From an uncultured Muribaculaceae bacterium (GTDB lineage Bacteria > Bacteroidota > Bacteroidia > Bacteroidales > Muribaculaceae): a stretch of DNA of 57,475 nucleotides. Both the position numbers and the translations under genes were made by a program. Below, piece after piece: positions 45,198-51,844 of the stretch (positions are counted from its first letter, which is position 1; every line of letters begins with the position of its first letter). Under the pieces are notes generated by a model. That model was given only the letters and a program-made list of their open reading frames with translations, was not told where the DNA came from and made no database searches. Location: NCBI GenBank assembly GCA_947525975.1, contig CANNVE010000017.1:1-57475 (forward strand), given 5' to 3'.

Positions 45198-45271
45198 CAT
45201 CGTGTGATAACCTGTGCAATCACTGCAATTCACTACCTTGACCAATACCAAAACCCAATAAATAAACATTT

Positions 45272-46186
45272 ATGATTTCACGTTTACTCTCTCTTGCAGC
45301 TGCGGCTGCATTCGCGCTTGGTGCGTCGGCACAAGTGCTCAATTCAACCACAGGGGCTACCTATGGTAATCTCACTGACGCTCTTAACGCTGCTGAAGCC
45401 GGTGCAGAAATCGTCATCAGCGAGGATCAGACCATCGGCTCGCGCTATAGCATCACCAAGGCAGTGACCGTTTCCGGCGCTACCGGCAACGAGGTAATCA
45501 AGGCATCAAACAACAACTACATTATGTTCTTGATTCCCAGTAATGCAAATGTGGGCTCCATCGCATTCAAGAATCTGATCTTTGCCGGATCCGGCAAATC
45601 GTCAAATAAGGCCATTTTTGAGATCAATAAAGGCCAAAACACCGTGACATTTGACAATGTTACATTCAAAGATTTCGATCTGAATTCAGGCGATGCTATC
45701 CAGCACAAGAATGCCGGCAAGTCGATGCTCAAGAACGTTGCATTTGAAAATGTAGTGGTACCTGAAGGAAAATCAATGGTATTCATTGGAGACAACTGTC
45801 AGACCACTTTTGCCGGTGAGATGAAGAACGTATCAGTTTTTCTTGAGAAGACAAATTCAAAGGCATTTGTTGACGCAGCCGGCGTTAGCGGCGACGCTAT
45901 TCCCGTGACTATTGGCGCTGCACGTGAAGTAGGTGCTGTAGTTATCCAAGGCACTACAAACACCGAGATGTTTACTCTCACCAACGCTGACCTCCACCTT
46001 GAGGCTGACGAGGCCAACAACAACCTCGTGCTGGCTGAAGGCACTCTCGGCATCGAGAACGTGGAAATCGAGGAGAACGCTCCCGTAGAATACTTCAACC
46101 TCCAGGGCGTGAAGGTGGCTGAGCCCACCCCCGGCCTCTACATCATGCGCCAGGGCAACAAGACCGCCAAGGTCGTGGTAAGATAA
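45272..46186 (+). CDS. secreted beta-helix-like protein with C-terminal sorting-type tail
   Basis: The 304-residue protein has a signal peptide (MISRLLSLAAAAAFALGASA). Next come irregular beta-helix-type repeats (ATYGNLTDALNAAEAGAEIV, VGSIAFKNLIFAGSG, TVTFDNVTFKDFD). The last about 35 residues, VEYFNLQGVKVAEPTPGLYI then MRQGNKTAKVVVR, are typical of the short type 9 secretion/Por sorting tail of Bacteroidales. The gene has its own promoter and terminator. The middle part is visibly more A+T-rich than the last 230 nt, suggesting that the tail module has a different history. The binding target is unknown. Confidence 0.78.
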   Translation: MISRLLSLAAAAAFALGASAQVLNSTTGATYGNLTDALNAAEAGAEIVISEDQTIGSRYSITKAVTVSGATGNEVIKASNNNYIMFLIPSNANVGSIAFKNLIFAGSGKSSNKAIFEINKGQNTVTFDNVTFKDFDLNSGDAIQHKNAGKSMLKNVAFENVVVPEGKSMVFIGDNCQTTFAGEMKNVSVFLEKTNSKAFVDAAGVSGDAIPVTIGAAREVGAVVIQGTTNTEMFTLTNADLHLEADEANNNLVLAEGTLGIENVEIEENAPVEYFNLQGVKVAEPTPGLYIMRQGNKTAKVVVR

Positions 46187-46236
46187 AAAGGTAAATTAAG
46201 GATATAGGTAAATTCAAGGTTTCCGATTCAATTTTG

Positions 46237-46267
46237 GGCGTCCTCCGCAAGGTGGGCGCCTTTTTTT
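46237..46267 (+). terminator. rho-independent terminator
   Basis: ggcgtcc and gggcgcc pair (one G-T wobble) around a 10-nt loop and are followed by seven T, about 50 nt after the preceding stop. Confidence 0.85.
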
Positions 46268-46290
46268 CGTCGCGGCGGGGACACTGAGAT

Positions 46291-46321
46291 TTTGATGATT
46301 AAGGATAATTTCGTAACTTTG
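46291..46321 (+). promoter_or_regulatory. promoter: TTTG and TAACTTTG with 19-nt spacing
   Basis: A -33 TTTG at 46291-46294 and a -7 TAACTTTG at 46314-46321 form a near-ideal Bacteroidales promoter, 22 nt before the ATG at 46344. Confidence 0.75.
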
Positions 46322-46343
46322 CCATATCTGCAATCTTCCAGAC

Positions 46344-47225
46344 ATGAAAATCAAGACCCGCATATCGGCTTATTTGCGTCGCAGGCGCAGGCACAAGGGC
46401 GACTTCGTGCGCAGGCGGCGATACAGCCTCACGCTGCGGAGCCTGAGCTCGCTCTCTGATGTGTGGGAGTTCCGCGCGAGCCGTCGAGGCATGATCATGT
46501 CGGCTGTGGGGGTGTTCGCGGCCACCGGGTTGTTCTGGTTTCTGGTCTATGTCTACACACCCCTGCGCGGCGTGTTGCCTGTGGGCATGAGCTATGACCT
46601 GCGCGAGGACTATGACGAGATGTCGCTGAGGCTTGATTCTATCATAGAGGCACAGCGCGTCACCGATGCATACGCGGCCAATATAGAGCGTGTGCTGATG
46701 CTCACAGACATCGCCGACACGGCTGCAGCCGCGCCATCGGGCGAGACGGTGCCCAAAGTGCTTCCGCTTGATTCGCTGATAGAGTCGTCGGCCGCCGAGC
46801 GGAGTTTCGTGAGCCGGTTTGAGCAGGCCGAGCGATACAATCTGTCGGTGCTGTCGCCGATACTGGCTGACGGCATGACGTTTTTTCCGCCCGTCTCGGG
46901 TCTCATGGTAGAGGATCGCGTGTCAGAGGCCGGCATTCCGTCGGCAGTGGCGGTGCCGGGAAGCATGGCGCCCGTGTCGGCGGTGTACAGGGGCACGGTG
47001 CTTAACTCGTACTATACCACCGGGCGCGGGCTGACCATAGTGGTGCAGCATCCCAACGATTTCGTGTCGATATACACCGGCCTGGCCGAGGCTTTCGTCA
47101 CCCGTGGCGGAAAAGTCAGCGCCGGCACCCGCATAGGGCTTGCTGACGGGCGCAAATACCCATTCTCGTTTGAATTGTGGCACAATGGCTCGCCCCTTCC
47201 TGTGCGCGAATACGTAACCATGTGA
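46344..47225 (+). CDS. degenerate LytM/M23 peptidase-like membrane protein
   Basis: The 293-residue protein has a very basic cytoplasmic N-terminus (RRRRRHKGDFVRRRR), one membrane helix at about 52-71 and a helical region. A C-terminal M23/LytM-like domain lies at about 205-293, starting VYRGTVLNSYYTTGRGLTI. The M23 zinc motifs (HxxxD and HxH) are missing: the usual LHFELRKNG segment reads FSFELWHNG. It is therefore probably catalytically dead, like the activators EnvC and NlpD, and may regulate a cell-wall amidase (inference). It is followed 5 nt later by a GT2 gene. Confidence 0.82.
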   Translation: MKIKTRISAYLRRRRRHKGDFVRRRRYSLTLRSLSSLSDVWEFRASRRGMIMSAVGVFAATGLFWFLVYVYTPLRGVLPVGMSYDLREDYDEMSLRLDSIIEAQRVTDAYAANIERVLMLTDIADTAAAAPSGETVPKVLPLDSLIESSAAERSFVSRFEQAERYNLSVLSPILADGMTFFPPVSGLMVEDRVSEAGIPSAVAVPGSMAPVSAVYRGTVLNSYYTTGRGLTIVVQHPNDFVSIYTGLAEAFVTRGGKVSAGTRIGLADGRKYPFSFELWHNGSPLPVREYVTM

Positions 47226-47230
47226 AATAG

Positions 47231-48040
47231 ATGGGTATGCGAGGCGGAGGAAGAGTGGCGGTGTCGATTGTGGCCTATCATACCGACAGCGATGAATTGC
47301 GCAGGGCGGTATCATGCGTCGACCGGGATGCCGCCTGCAGCGTGAGCATCGTGGACAATGCCCGCGAGAAGCGGGTGGAGGCTTTGGCCGCGGAGCTGGG
47401 GGCGCAGTACATAGGCTCGGCCAACAATGGATACGGAGCCGGACATAATCTGGCCATACGCCAATCGATAGAGCAGGGAGCCGACTATCACCTGGTGATG
47501 AACAGCGACATCGAGTTTGACCCTCCGGCGCTGGCCCGCATGGTGGCCCGCATGGATTCTGACCCGGGCATCGGAGCGCTGCAGCCGAGGATAGTGGGGG
47601 CGGATGGCGCTGACCAATACGCTGTGCGCATGCTTCCCACGCCTTTTGATCTGGTGGTGCGGCGTTTTTTGCCGGGATGGATGTTTCGCCGCAGCCGCGA
47701 CCGCTATCTGCTGAAGCATCTTGACCATGCCCTGGAGCATGATGTGCACTATATGCAGGGGAGTTTCATGCTTCTGCGCGTTGAGACGCTCAAGAGGGTG
47801 GGGGGCTTTGATGAGCGCTTTTTCATGTATCCGGAGGACATAGACCTGACGCGCCGCATAGCCGCCGACAGCCGCGCGCTGTATTGGCCCGGAGCCGTGG
47901 TGAGGCATCTGCACAGGGCAGAATCCTACGCGAGCGGGCGCATGCTGTGGGTGCACATTGCGAATATGTTCAGATATTTCAACAAGTGGGGTTGGTGGGG
48001 CGACCCGGCTCGCCGCAGGGCCAACATGAATATGCGCTGA
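47231..48040 (+). CDS. GT2 family glycosyltransferase (rhamnosyltransferase-like)
   Basis: The 269-residue cytoplasmic or membrane-associated GT-A fold enzyme shows VAVSIVAYHTD (strand 1), ANNGYGAGHNLAI, the metal-binding-type MNSDIEF, and YMQGSFMLLRVETLKRVGGF with FFMYPEDIDLTRR. The latter is shared with WbbL-like rhamnosyltransferases that build O-antigen or cell-surface glycans. It starts 5 nt after the LytM-like gene. The acceptor is unknown. No other glycan assembly genes are close. Confidence 0.9.
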   Translation: MGMRGGGRVAVSIVAYHTDSDELRRAVSCVDRDAACSVSIVDNAREKRVEALAAELGAQYIGSANNGYGAGHNLAIRQSIEQGADYHLVMNSDIEFDPPALARMVARMDSDPGIGALQPRIVGADGADQYAVRMLPTPFDLVVRRFLPGWMFRRSRDRYLLKHLDHALEHDVHYMQGSFMLLRVETLKRVGGFDERFFMYPEDIDLTRRIAADSRALYWPGAVVRHLHRAESYASGRMLWVHIANMFRYFNKWGWWGDPARRRANMNMR

Positions 48041-48088
48041 CCCGGCTGATATGCGGGGCAAATATTTTTTGTTTTAAGGTTTATTCGC

Positions 48089-48096
48089 TATCTTTG
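48089..48096 (+). promoter_or_regulatory. TATCTTTG -7 box for the kinase gene
   Basis: A TAnnTTTG match 34 nt before the ATG at 48131. A T-rich TTTTG lies about 17 nt upstream. Confidence 0.6.
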
Positions 48097-48130
48097 CACA
48101 ATTAAACGCATCAAACCCCAAAATAGCGAA

Positions 48131-49966
48131 ATGGCTGAATTATACGTGAAACACTTGCCTGACGGCACTAAGCTGCAGGGCGGAAAATATGAAATCGTGC
48201 GCTTCATCAACAGCGGTGGCTTCGGCTGCACCTACGAGGCTCGGTTTCCGATGATGCGCACGCGCGTGGCCATTAAGGAGTTTTTTATGGGGAAATATTG
48301 TGTGCGAGATCAGCGCACGGGCAAGGTGGCTCCGTCTACTGAAGAGAGCCGGTCGATCGTGGACCGGTGCAGGCAGAAGTTTGTGGATGAAGCCAGCACG
48401 CTCTATGGCATGAGCCACCGCTCGATAGTGAGGGTGTCGGATATCTTCGAGGAAAACGGTACGGCATATTTCGCCATGGACTTCATCTCAGGCCGCACCT
48501 TGGCCGAGATTGTCAGGGATGAAGGCCCCATGCCAGAGCAGAAGGCCATCGATTGCATGCGGCAGATATGCGAGGCCCTGCAATATCTGCATTCACGCCA
48601 TAGGCTTCATCTCGACATAAAGCCCGACAACATCATGATCGACGACACCGGCAAGGCTGTGCTCATCGATTTCGGCGCATCGAAATATCTCGATAACGCG
48701 AGCTCGGAGGAGAGGCAGGTGACATCAAATGTGGTGCAGACGCCGGGATATTCACCCAATGAGCAGCTGACGGGCGACACGAGCCGATTCACTAACGCCA
48801 CAGACCTTTACGCCCTTGGGGCTTCGTTCTATTATGTGCTTACGGGCGTGACGCCGGTGAGCGCCACCCTCCGCACGGCGGGAGAGGACCTCGAGCCTCT
48901 GCCTGAAAGCGTGAGCGAGCCTACGCGCCAAGCTGTGTACAAGGCCATGAGCCTTATGAAGGCCGACAGGCCGCAGACAGCCGCTGAATTCAGCGCCATG
49001 CTCAAGGATGTGCCTCGGGTCGAGGCGCCGTCGGGCAAGGAGGCCGCCAGAGCAGAACAAAGTCAGGCTTTTGAGCCCGACAGTAAGACCATGCCAGTCT
49101 ACGCGAAGCAGGCAGCCGGAAAATCGCCGTTTGAGGTGAAGTCGCCCTCTGTGTTTGATATACCCAAGGGCGGCAAAAAGTCAGCCGCCTCGCCCGGGCC
49201 GTCTCCGGCCTTTGAGCCTGACAAGCCCACAAACCCGTTTGCGAGGGTGGCTAAGCCGAAACCGAAACCTGCGCCGAAGCCGGGAATCGATCGCAAGATC
49301 ATCATAGGCGTGGCTGCGGCTATCGGCGCGTTGCTCATAGTCCTGGGATTCATCTTCCTGGGAGGCGAAGGCGTGAAGCCCGGTCCTCACCCCGATACGC
49401 TCAGGGTGGAGCAGGAGGCTGCAATTGTCGAGGAGGCTGTGGACTCGGCCTCGGTAGCTGTAGAGCCTGAAGGAAAGGTGGAGAACGCCGAAACAGAGGT
49501 CAAGCCTGAGCCGGCCAATAAGCCTGCGCAGGAGATGGTGCCCCAGAAGCCGGCCAAGCAAGAGCCTGCCAAGAGCGACAAGCCTGCCTCCAAGCCGCAG
49601 GAGACGAAACCCACGCCTCAGCCGAAGCCTGATGTGAAGAAGCCTGAGGAGAAGAAGCCCGAGGTAGCAGAGCAGCAGGGACCCACCCCCGACCAGCTGA
49701 TGGCCGAGGAGCTGCGCACGGCAATGCGGATTGCTGACCTCAAATCAAGGCAGAAGGCCCTTCTGGCTCTCGCTGCAAAGGGATATGCGCCCGCTTATGC
49801 TCCGGCGGCAAGCGTGTCGGTGCTGCTGCACGATGACGCCAATGCCGACAAGTATGCGCGTCTCGCCATACAGAGCGGCCATGCATCGGAGGTGCAGGCT
49901 GTGGTTAAGGCTCTCGACCGTCAGGGCTATTATGACGACCCCTCGCATGGCAAGAAGCCTATGTGA
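48131..49966 (+). CDS. transmembrane Ser/Thr protein kinase with Sel1-like C-terminus
   Basis: The 611-residue protein has a Hanks-type kinase domain at about 18-300. The glycine loop is NSGGFGCTYEA, the ATP lysine lies in VAIKEFF (about 48), the catalytic loop is HLDIKPDN (about 158-165, HLD instead of HRD) and the metal motif is DFGASKY. A variable juxtamembrane part leads to one membrane helix at about 389-412 (IIIGVAAAIGALLIVLGFIF). A Glu/Pro/Lys-rich linker follows, and the last about 90 residues (ALAAKGYAPAYAPAASVSVL) resemble Sel1/TPR helices outside the cytoplasm. It probably senses an envelope signal. HLD kinases lack the HRD Arg that couples to activation-loop phosphorylation. Confidence 0.92.
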   Translation: MAELYVKHLPDGTKLQGGKYEIVRFINSGGFGCTYEARFPMMRTRVAIKEFFMGKYCVRDQRTGKVAPSTEESRSIVDRCRQKFVDEASTLYGMSHRSIVRVSDIFEENGTAYFAMDFISGRTLAEIVRDEGPMPEQKAIDCMRQICEALQYLHSRHRLHLDIKPDNIMIDDTGKAVLIDFGASKYLDNASSEERQVTSNVVQTPGYSPNEQLTGDTSRFTNATDLYALGASFYYVLTGVTPVSATLRTAGEDLEPLPESVSEPTRQAVYKAMSLMKADRPQTAAEFSAMLKDVPRVEAPSGKEAARAEQSQAFEPDSKTMPVYAKQAAGKSPFEVKSPSVFDIPKGGKKSAASPGPSPAFEPDKPTNPFARVAKPKPKPAPKPGIDRKIIIGVAAAIGALLIVLGFIFLGGEGVKPGPHPDTLRVEQEAAIVEEAVDSASVAVEPEGKVENAETEVKPEPANKPAQEMVPQKPAKQEPAKSDKPASKPQETKPTPQPKPDVKKPEEKKPEVAEQQGPTPDQLMAEELRTAMRIADLKSRQKALLALAAKGYAPAYAPAASVSVLLHDDANADKYARLAIQSGHASEVQAVVKALDRQGYYDDPSHGKKPM

Positions 49967-50020
49967 TCAATGGCGAGAGCCGAGTATATCATCTATTCCC
50001 GAAAAGTGCGTGATTGAGCG

Positions 50021-50239
50021 TCAAGGCATTTGTATGACATAGGTGCGCTGGTGTGACCACCCTTGGGTGAGGTTGCGAATCTGCAATGACACCATGCCTA
50101 TGTATGACCCGAGTTGCCGCCTGATCGCGGAGATGAGTGCTGACATTGATTCGGCGCCGCAGATGCGCACATTGAGAAGTTCGCGGCCCATGACCGATGC
50201 TCTTGCGAATACGATATCGTTTGATCCGAATGTTTTCAT
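50021..50239 (-). CDS. 72-aa protein of unknown function
   Basis: The small protein begins MKTFGSNDIVFARASVMGRE and contains MSALISAIRRQLGSYIGMVS, ending WSHQRTYVIQMP. It has no signal peptide, and its mix of a short beta start and an amphipathic helix looks like a compact cytoplasmic domain. An in-frame start at 50374 would begin in a hairpin repeat and is rejected. A TACCTTTG box lies 40 nt upstream. It converges with the kinase gene (54-nt gap). Confidence 0.65.
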   Translation of the reverse strand: MKTFGSNDIVFARASVMGRELLNVRICGAESMSALISAIRRQLGSYIGMVSLQIRNLTQGWSHQRTYVIQMP

Positions 50240-50278
50240 TGTCTGTTTGTTTTTAGTGGTTAATAATCCTTTATATTG

Positions 50279-50286
50279 CAAAGGTA
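50279..50286 (-). promoter_or_regulatory. TACCTTTG -7 box for the 72-aa gene
   Basis: A TAnnTTTG match on the minus strand, 40 nt before the ATG at 50239. A small inverted repeat gggca/tgccc lies just upstream (about 50293-50309). Confidence 0.5.
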
Positions 50287-50353
50287 GCATACGCCTTGGG
50301 CAGAAGCGTTGCCCATCAAAACAAATAGTTGTTAAATATTGAGCCAAGTGGAG

Positions 50354-50374
50354 GTGCGTTTCGGAGAAACGCAC
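50354..50374. repeat. gtgcgtttc hairpin repeat
   Basis: gtgcgtttc and gaaacgcac are perfect 9-nt arms with a 3-nt loop. A related sequence, ggaggtgcgtttctccgaaac, occurs at 55031-55050, so this looks like a dispersed intergenic repeat. Confidence 0.6.
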
Positions 50375-50408
50375 GTGCCAGCCCTCTCCATCCCTTGGCG
50401 CGGGAACA

Positions 50409-50503
50409 CGGATTGCACGGATTCACACAGATTATTTTTTATGAGAATCTCCTCCAAGGCATTGTGCGTCTGTAAAAACATCCGTGGACATCCGTGCAAT
50501 CCG
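50409..50503. repeat. cggattgcacggat inverted repeat
   Basis: Perfect 14-nt arms (50409-50422 and 50490-50503) are separated by a 67-nt spacer containing shorter echoes (ggattcacaca, acatccgtgg). From memory, similar CACGGATTGCACGGAT repeats occur between genes in many Bacteroidota, so it is probably a dispersed palindromic element. Confidence 0.6.
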
Positions 50504-50589
50504 AGTTCTTTGTCAAAAGTTGGTGCTCCCGGTCCGATGCTTCGCGATTCTATTTGGTGCCATGCGATAAGCACCTTTGTATTAAGTGA

Positions 50590-50626
50590 AAAAGGCTGTC
50601 TGACACCCGGTGTCAGACAGCCTTTT
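50590..50626. terminator. strong bidirectional terminator
   Basis: Perfect 18-nt arms (aaaaggctgtctgacacc and its complement) are separated by one base, with A-run and T-run ends on the two sides. It serves the minus-strand kinase gene ending at 50656. Confidence 0.85.
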
Positions 50627-50655
50627 CGCTGTTGTATCGTGTGGATATGTTATGA

Positions 50656-51675
50656 TCAGCGCTGTACGCGACCGTTGGCGCTGCCGCCGGCGAGAGCCTC
50701 TACCTCGGCTGCTGTGACGAGGTTGAAGTCACCGGGCACGGTGTGCTTCAGGGCCGAGGCGGCCACAGCGAATTCGAGGGCTTCGGCCTGGCTGCCCATC
50801 GTGAGGAGGCCGTGGATGAGGCCGCCCGAGAATGAGTCGCCGCCGCCTACGCGGTCGATGATGGGGTTGATGTCATAACGCTTGCTCTGATAGAATTCCT
50901 TGCCGTTGTAGATCATGGCTTTCCAGCCGTTGTGAGTGGCAGAGAATGATTCGCGCAGGGTCGATACCACGTATTTGAATCCGAATTCCTTCATCATGGC
51001 TTCGAAGATGCCCTTGTATCCCTCTGCATCGGTGTTGCCTCCCTCCACATCAGCGTCGGGCTTGAAGCCAAGGCAGAGCTCGGCGTCCTCTTCGTTGCCG
51101 ATGCAGACGTCGACATATTGCATGAGCGGACGCATGATCGACTGCGCCTTTTCGGATGTCCAGAGCTTCTTGCGGAAGTTGAGGTCTACGCTGACAGTGA
51201 CGCCGTGGCGCTTGGCTGCCTCGCAGGCGAGGCGGGTGAGCTCGGCGGCCTTGTCGCTGATAGCGGGGGTGATGCCGCTCCAGTGGAACCAATCGGCGCC
51301 CTCCATGATCTTGTCGAAATCGAAATCTTCGGGCATAGCCTCCGAGATGGATGAATGCGCGCGGTCATAGATCACCTTTGAGGGGCGCATCGATGCGCCG
51401 GTCTCGCAGTAGTAGATGCCTACGCGGTCGCCTCCGCGGGCTATATGGTCGGTGTGCACTCCGTAGCGGCGGAGAGCGTTGAGAGCGGCCTGCCCGATCT
51501 CGTGCTTGGGAAGTTTGCTCACGAAGTATGCGTCATGGCCATAGTTGGCGCAGCTGACAGCCACGTTGGCCTCGCCGCCGCCCCAGATGACGTCGAAATT
51601 GTCGACCTGCACGAAGCGGTGGCAGCCTGCAGGAGAAAGGCGAAGCATGATTTCGCCGAGAGTGATAATTTTCAT
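50656..51675 (-). CDS. kdgK: PfkB-family sugar kinase, probably 2-keto-3-deoxygluconate kinase
   Basis: The 339-residue cytoplasmic kinase starts MKIITLGEIMLRLSPAG, as in KdgK proteins. The PfkB signatures are GGGEANVAVSCANYG (N-terminal) and DRVGGGDSFSGGLIHG with the catalytic Asp. HWSGITPAI and VDLNFRKKLW agree with KDG kinases. It would phosphorylate KDG to KDPG, the step after KduD in uronate catabolism, linking it functionally to the PUL 5.7 kb away even though it lies on the other strand with its own promoter and terminator. Confidence 0.9.
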   Translation of the reverse strand: MKIITLGEIMLRLSPAGCHRFVQVDNFDVIWGGGEANVAVSCANYGHDAYFVSKLPKHEIGQAALNALRRYGVHTDHIARGGDRVGIYYCETGASMRPSKVIYDRAHSSISEAMPEDFDFDKIMEGADWFHWSGITPAISDKAAELTRLACEAAKRHGVTVSVDLNFRKKLWTSEKAQSIMRPLMQYVDVCIGNEEDAELCLGFKPDADVEGGNTDAEGYKGIFEAMMKEFGFKYVVSTLRESFSATHNGWKAMIYNGKEFYQSKRYDINPIIDRVGGGDSFSGGLIHGLLTMGSQAEALEFAVAASALKHTVPGDFNLVTAAEVEALAGGSANGRVQR

Positions 51676-51716
51676 GTTATGTTATGGCAATTTGTCTGTG
51701 ATAATTTACATTATTG

Positions 51717-51724
51717 CAAATTTA
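51717..51724 (-). promoter_or_regulatory. TAAATTTG -7 box for kdgK
   Basis: An exact TAnnTTTG on the minus strand, 41 nt before the ATG at 51675. Confidence 0.6.
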
Positions 51725-51799
51725 GCCATAATTTTCAAATTGCGCCACACTTTGCCCATAAACATTGTCTCAAAAAATAAAAATGAACTGCCGGGCGTA

Positions 51800-51829
51800 T
51801 TGATATGTCGTGAATAATGCCTAACTTTG
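51800..51829 (+). promoter_or_regulatory. promoter: TTG and TAACTTTG with 19-nt spacing
   Basis: A -33 TTG (51800-51802) and a -7 TAACTTTG (51822-51829), 15 nt before the ATG at 51845, give a very short leader. Confidence 0.65.
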
Positions 51830-51844
51830 CGATAATATAAGGAT

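Larger units (their letters stand above)
44956..45271. other. intergenic region with a terminator-like double stem and promoter
   Basis: This 316-nt gap has no convincing gene. It holds a two-tier hairpin (44967-45036), then an A+T-rich stretch and a TAATTTTG box at 45190-45197 for the next gene. A short open frame at 44952-45137 reads through the hairpin and is not credible. Confidence 0.6.
50240..50655. other. intergenic region with promoter, two repeats and a terminator
   Basis: This 416-nt stretch has no credible gene. From left to right it holds the promoter of the 72-aa gene, a short hairpin repeat (50354-50374), a longer cggattgcacggat inverted repeat (50409-50503) and a strong bidirectional terminator (50590-50626). 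Confidence 0.7.

Noticed and set aside
50339-50878. Plus-strand open frame across the repeats and into kdgK
   Set aside because: It runs through the terminator and two hairpin repeats and overlaps kdgK; no conserved domain.
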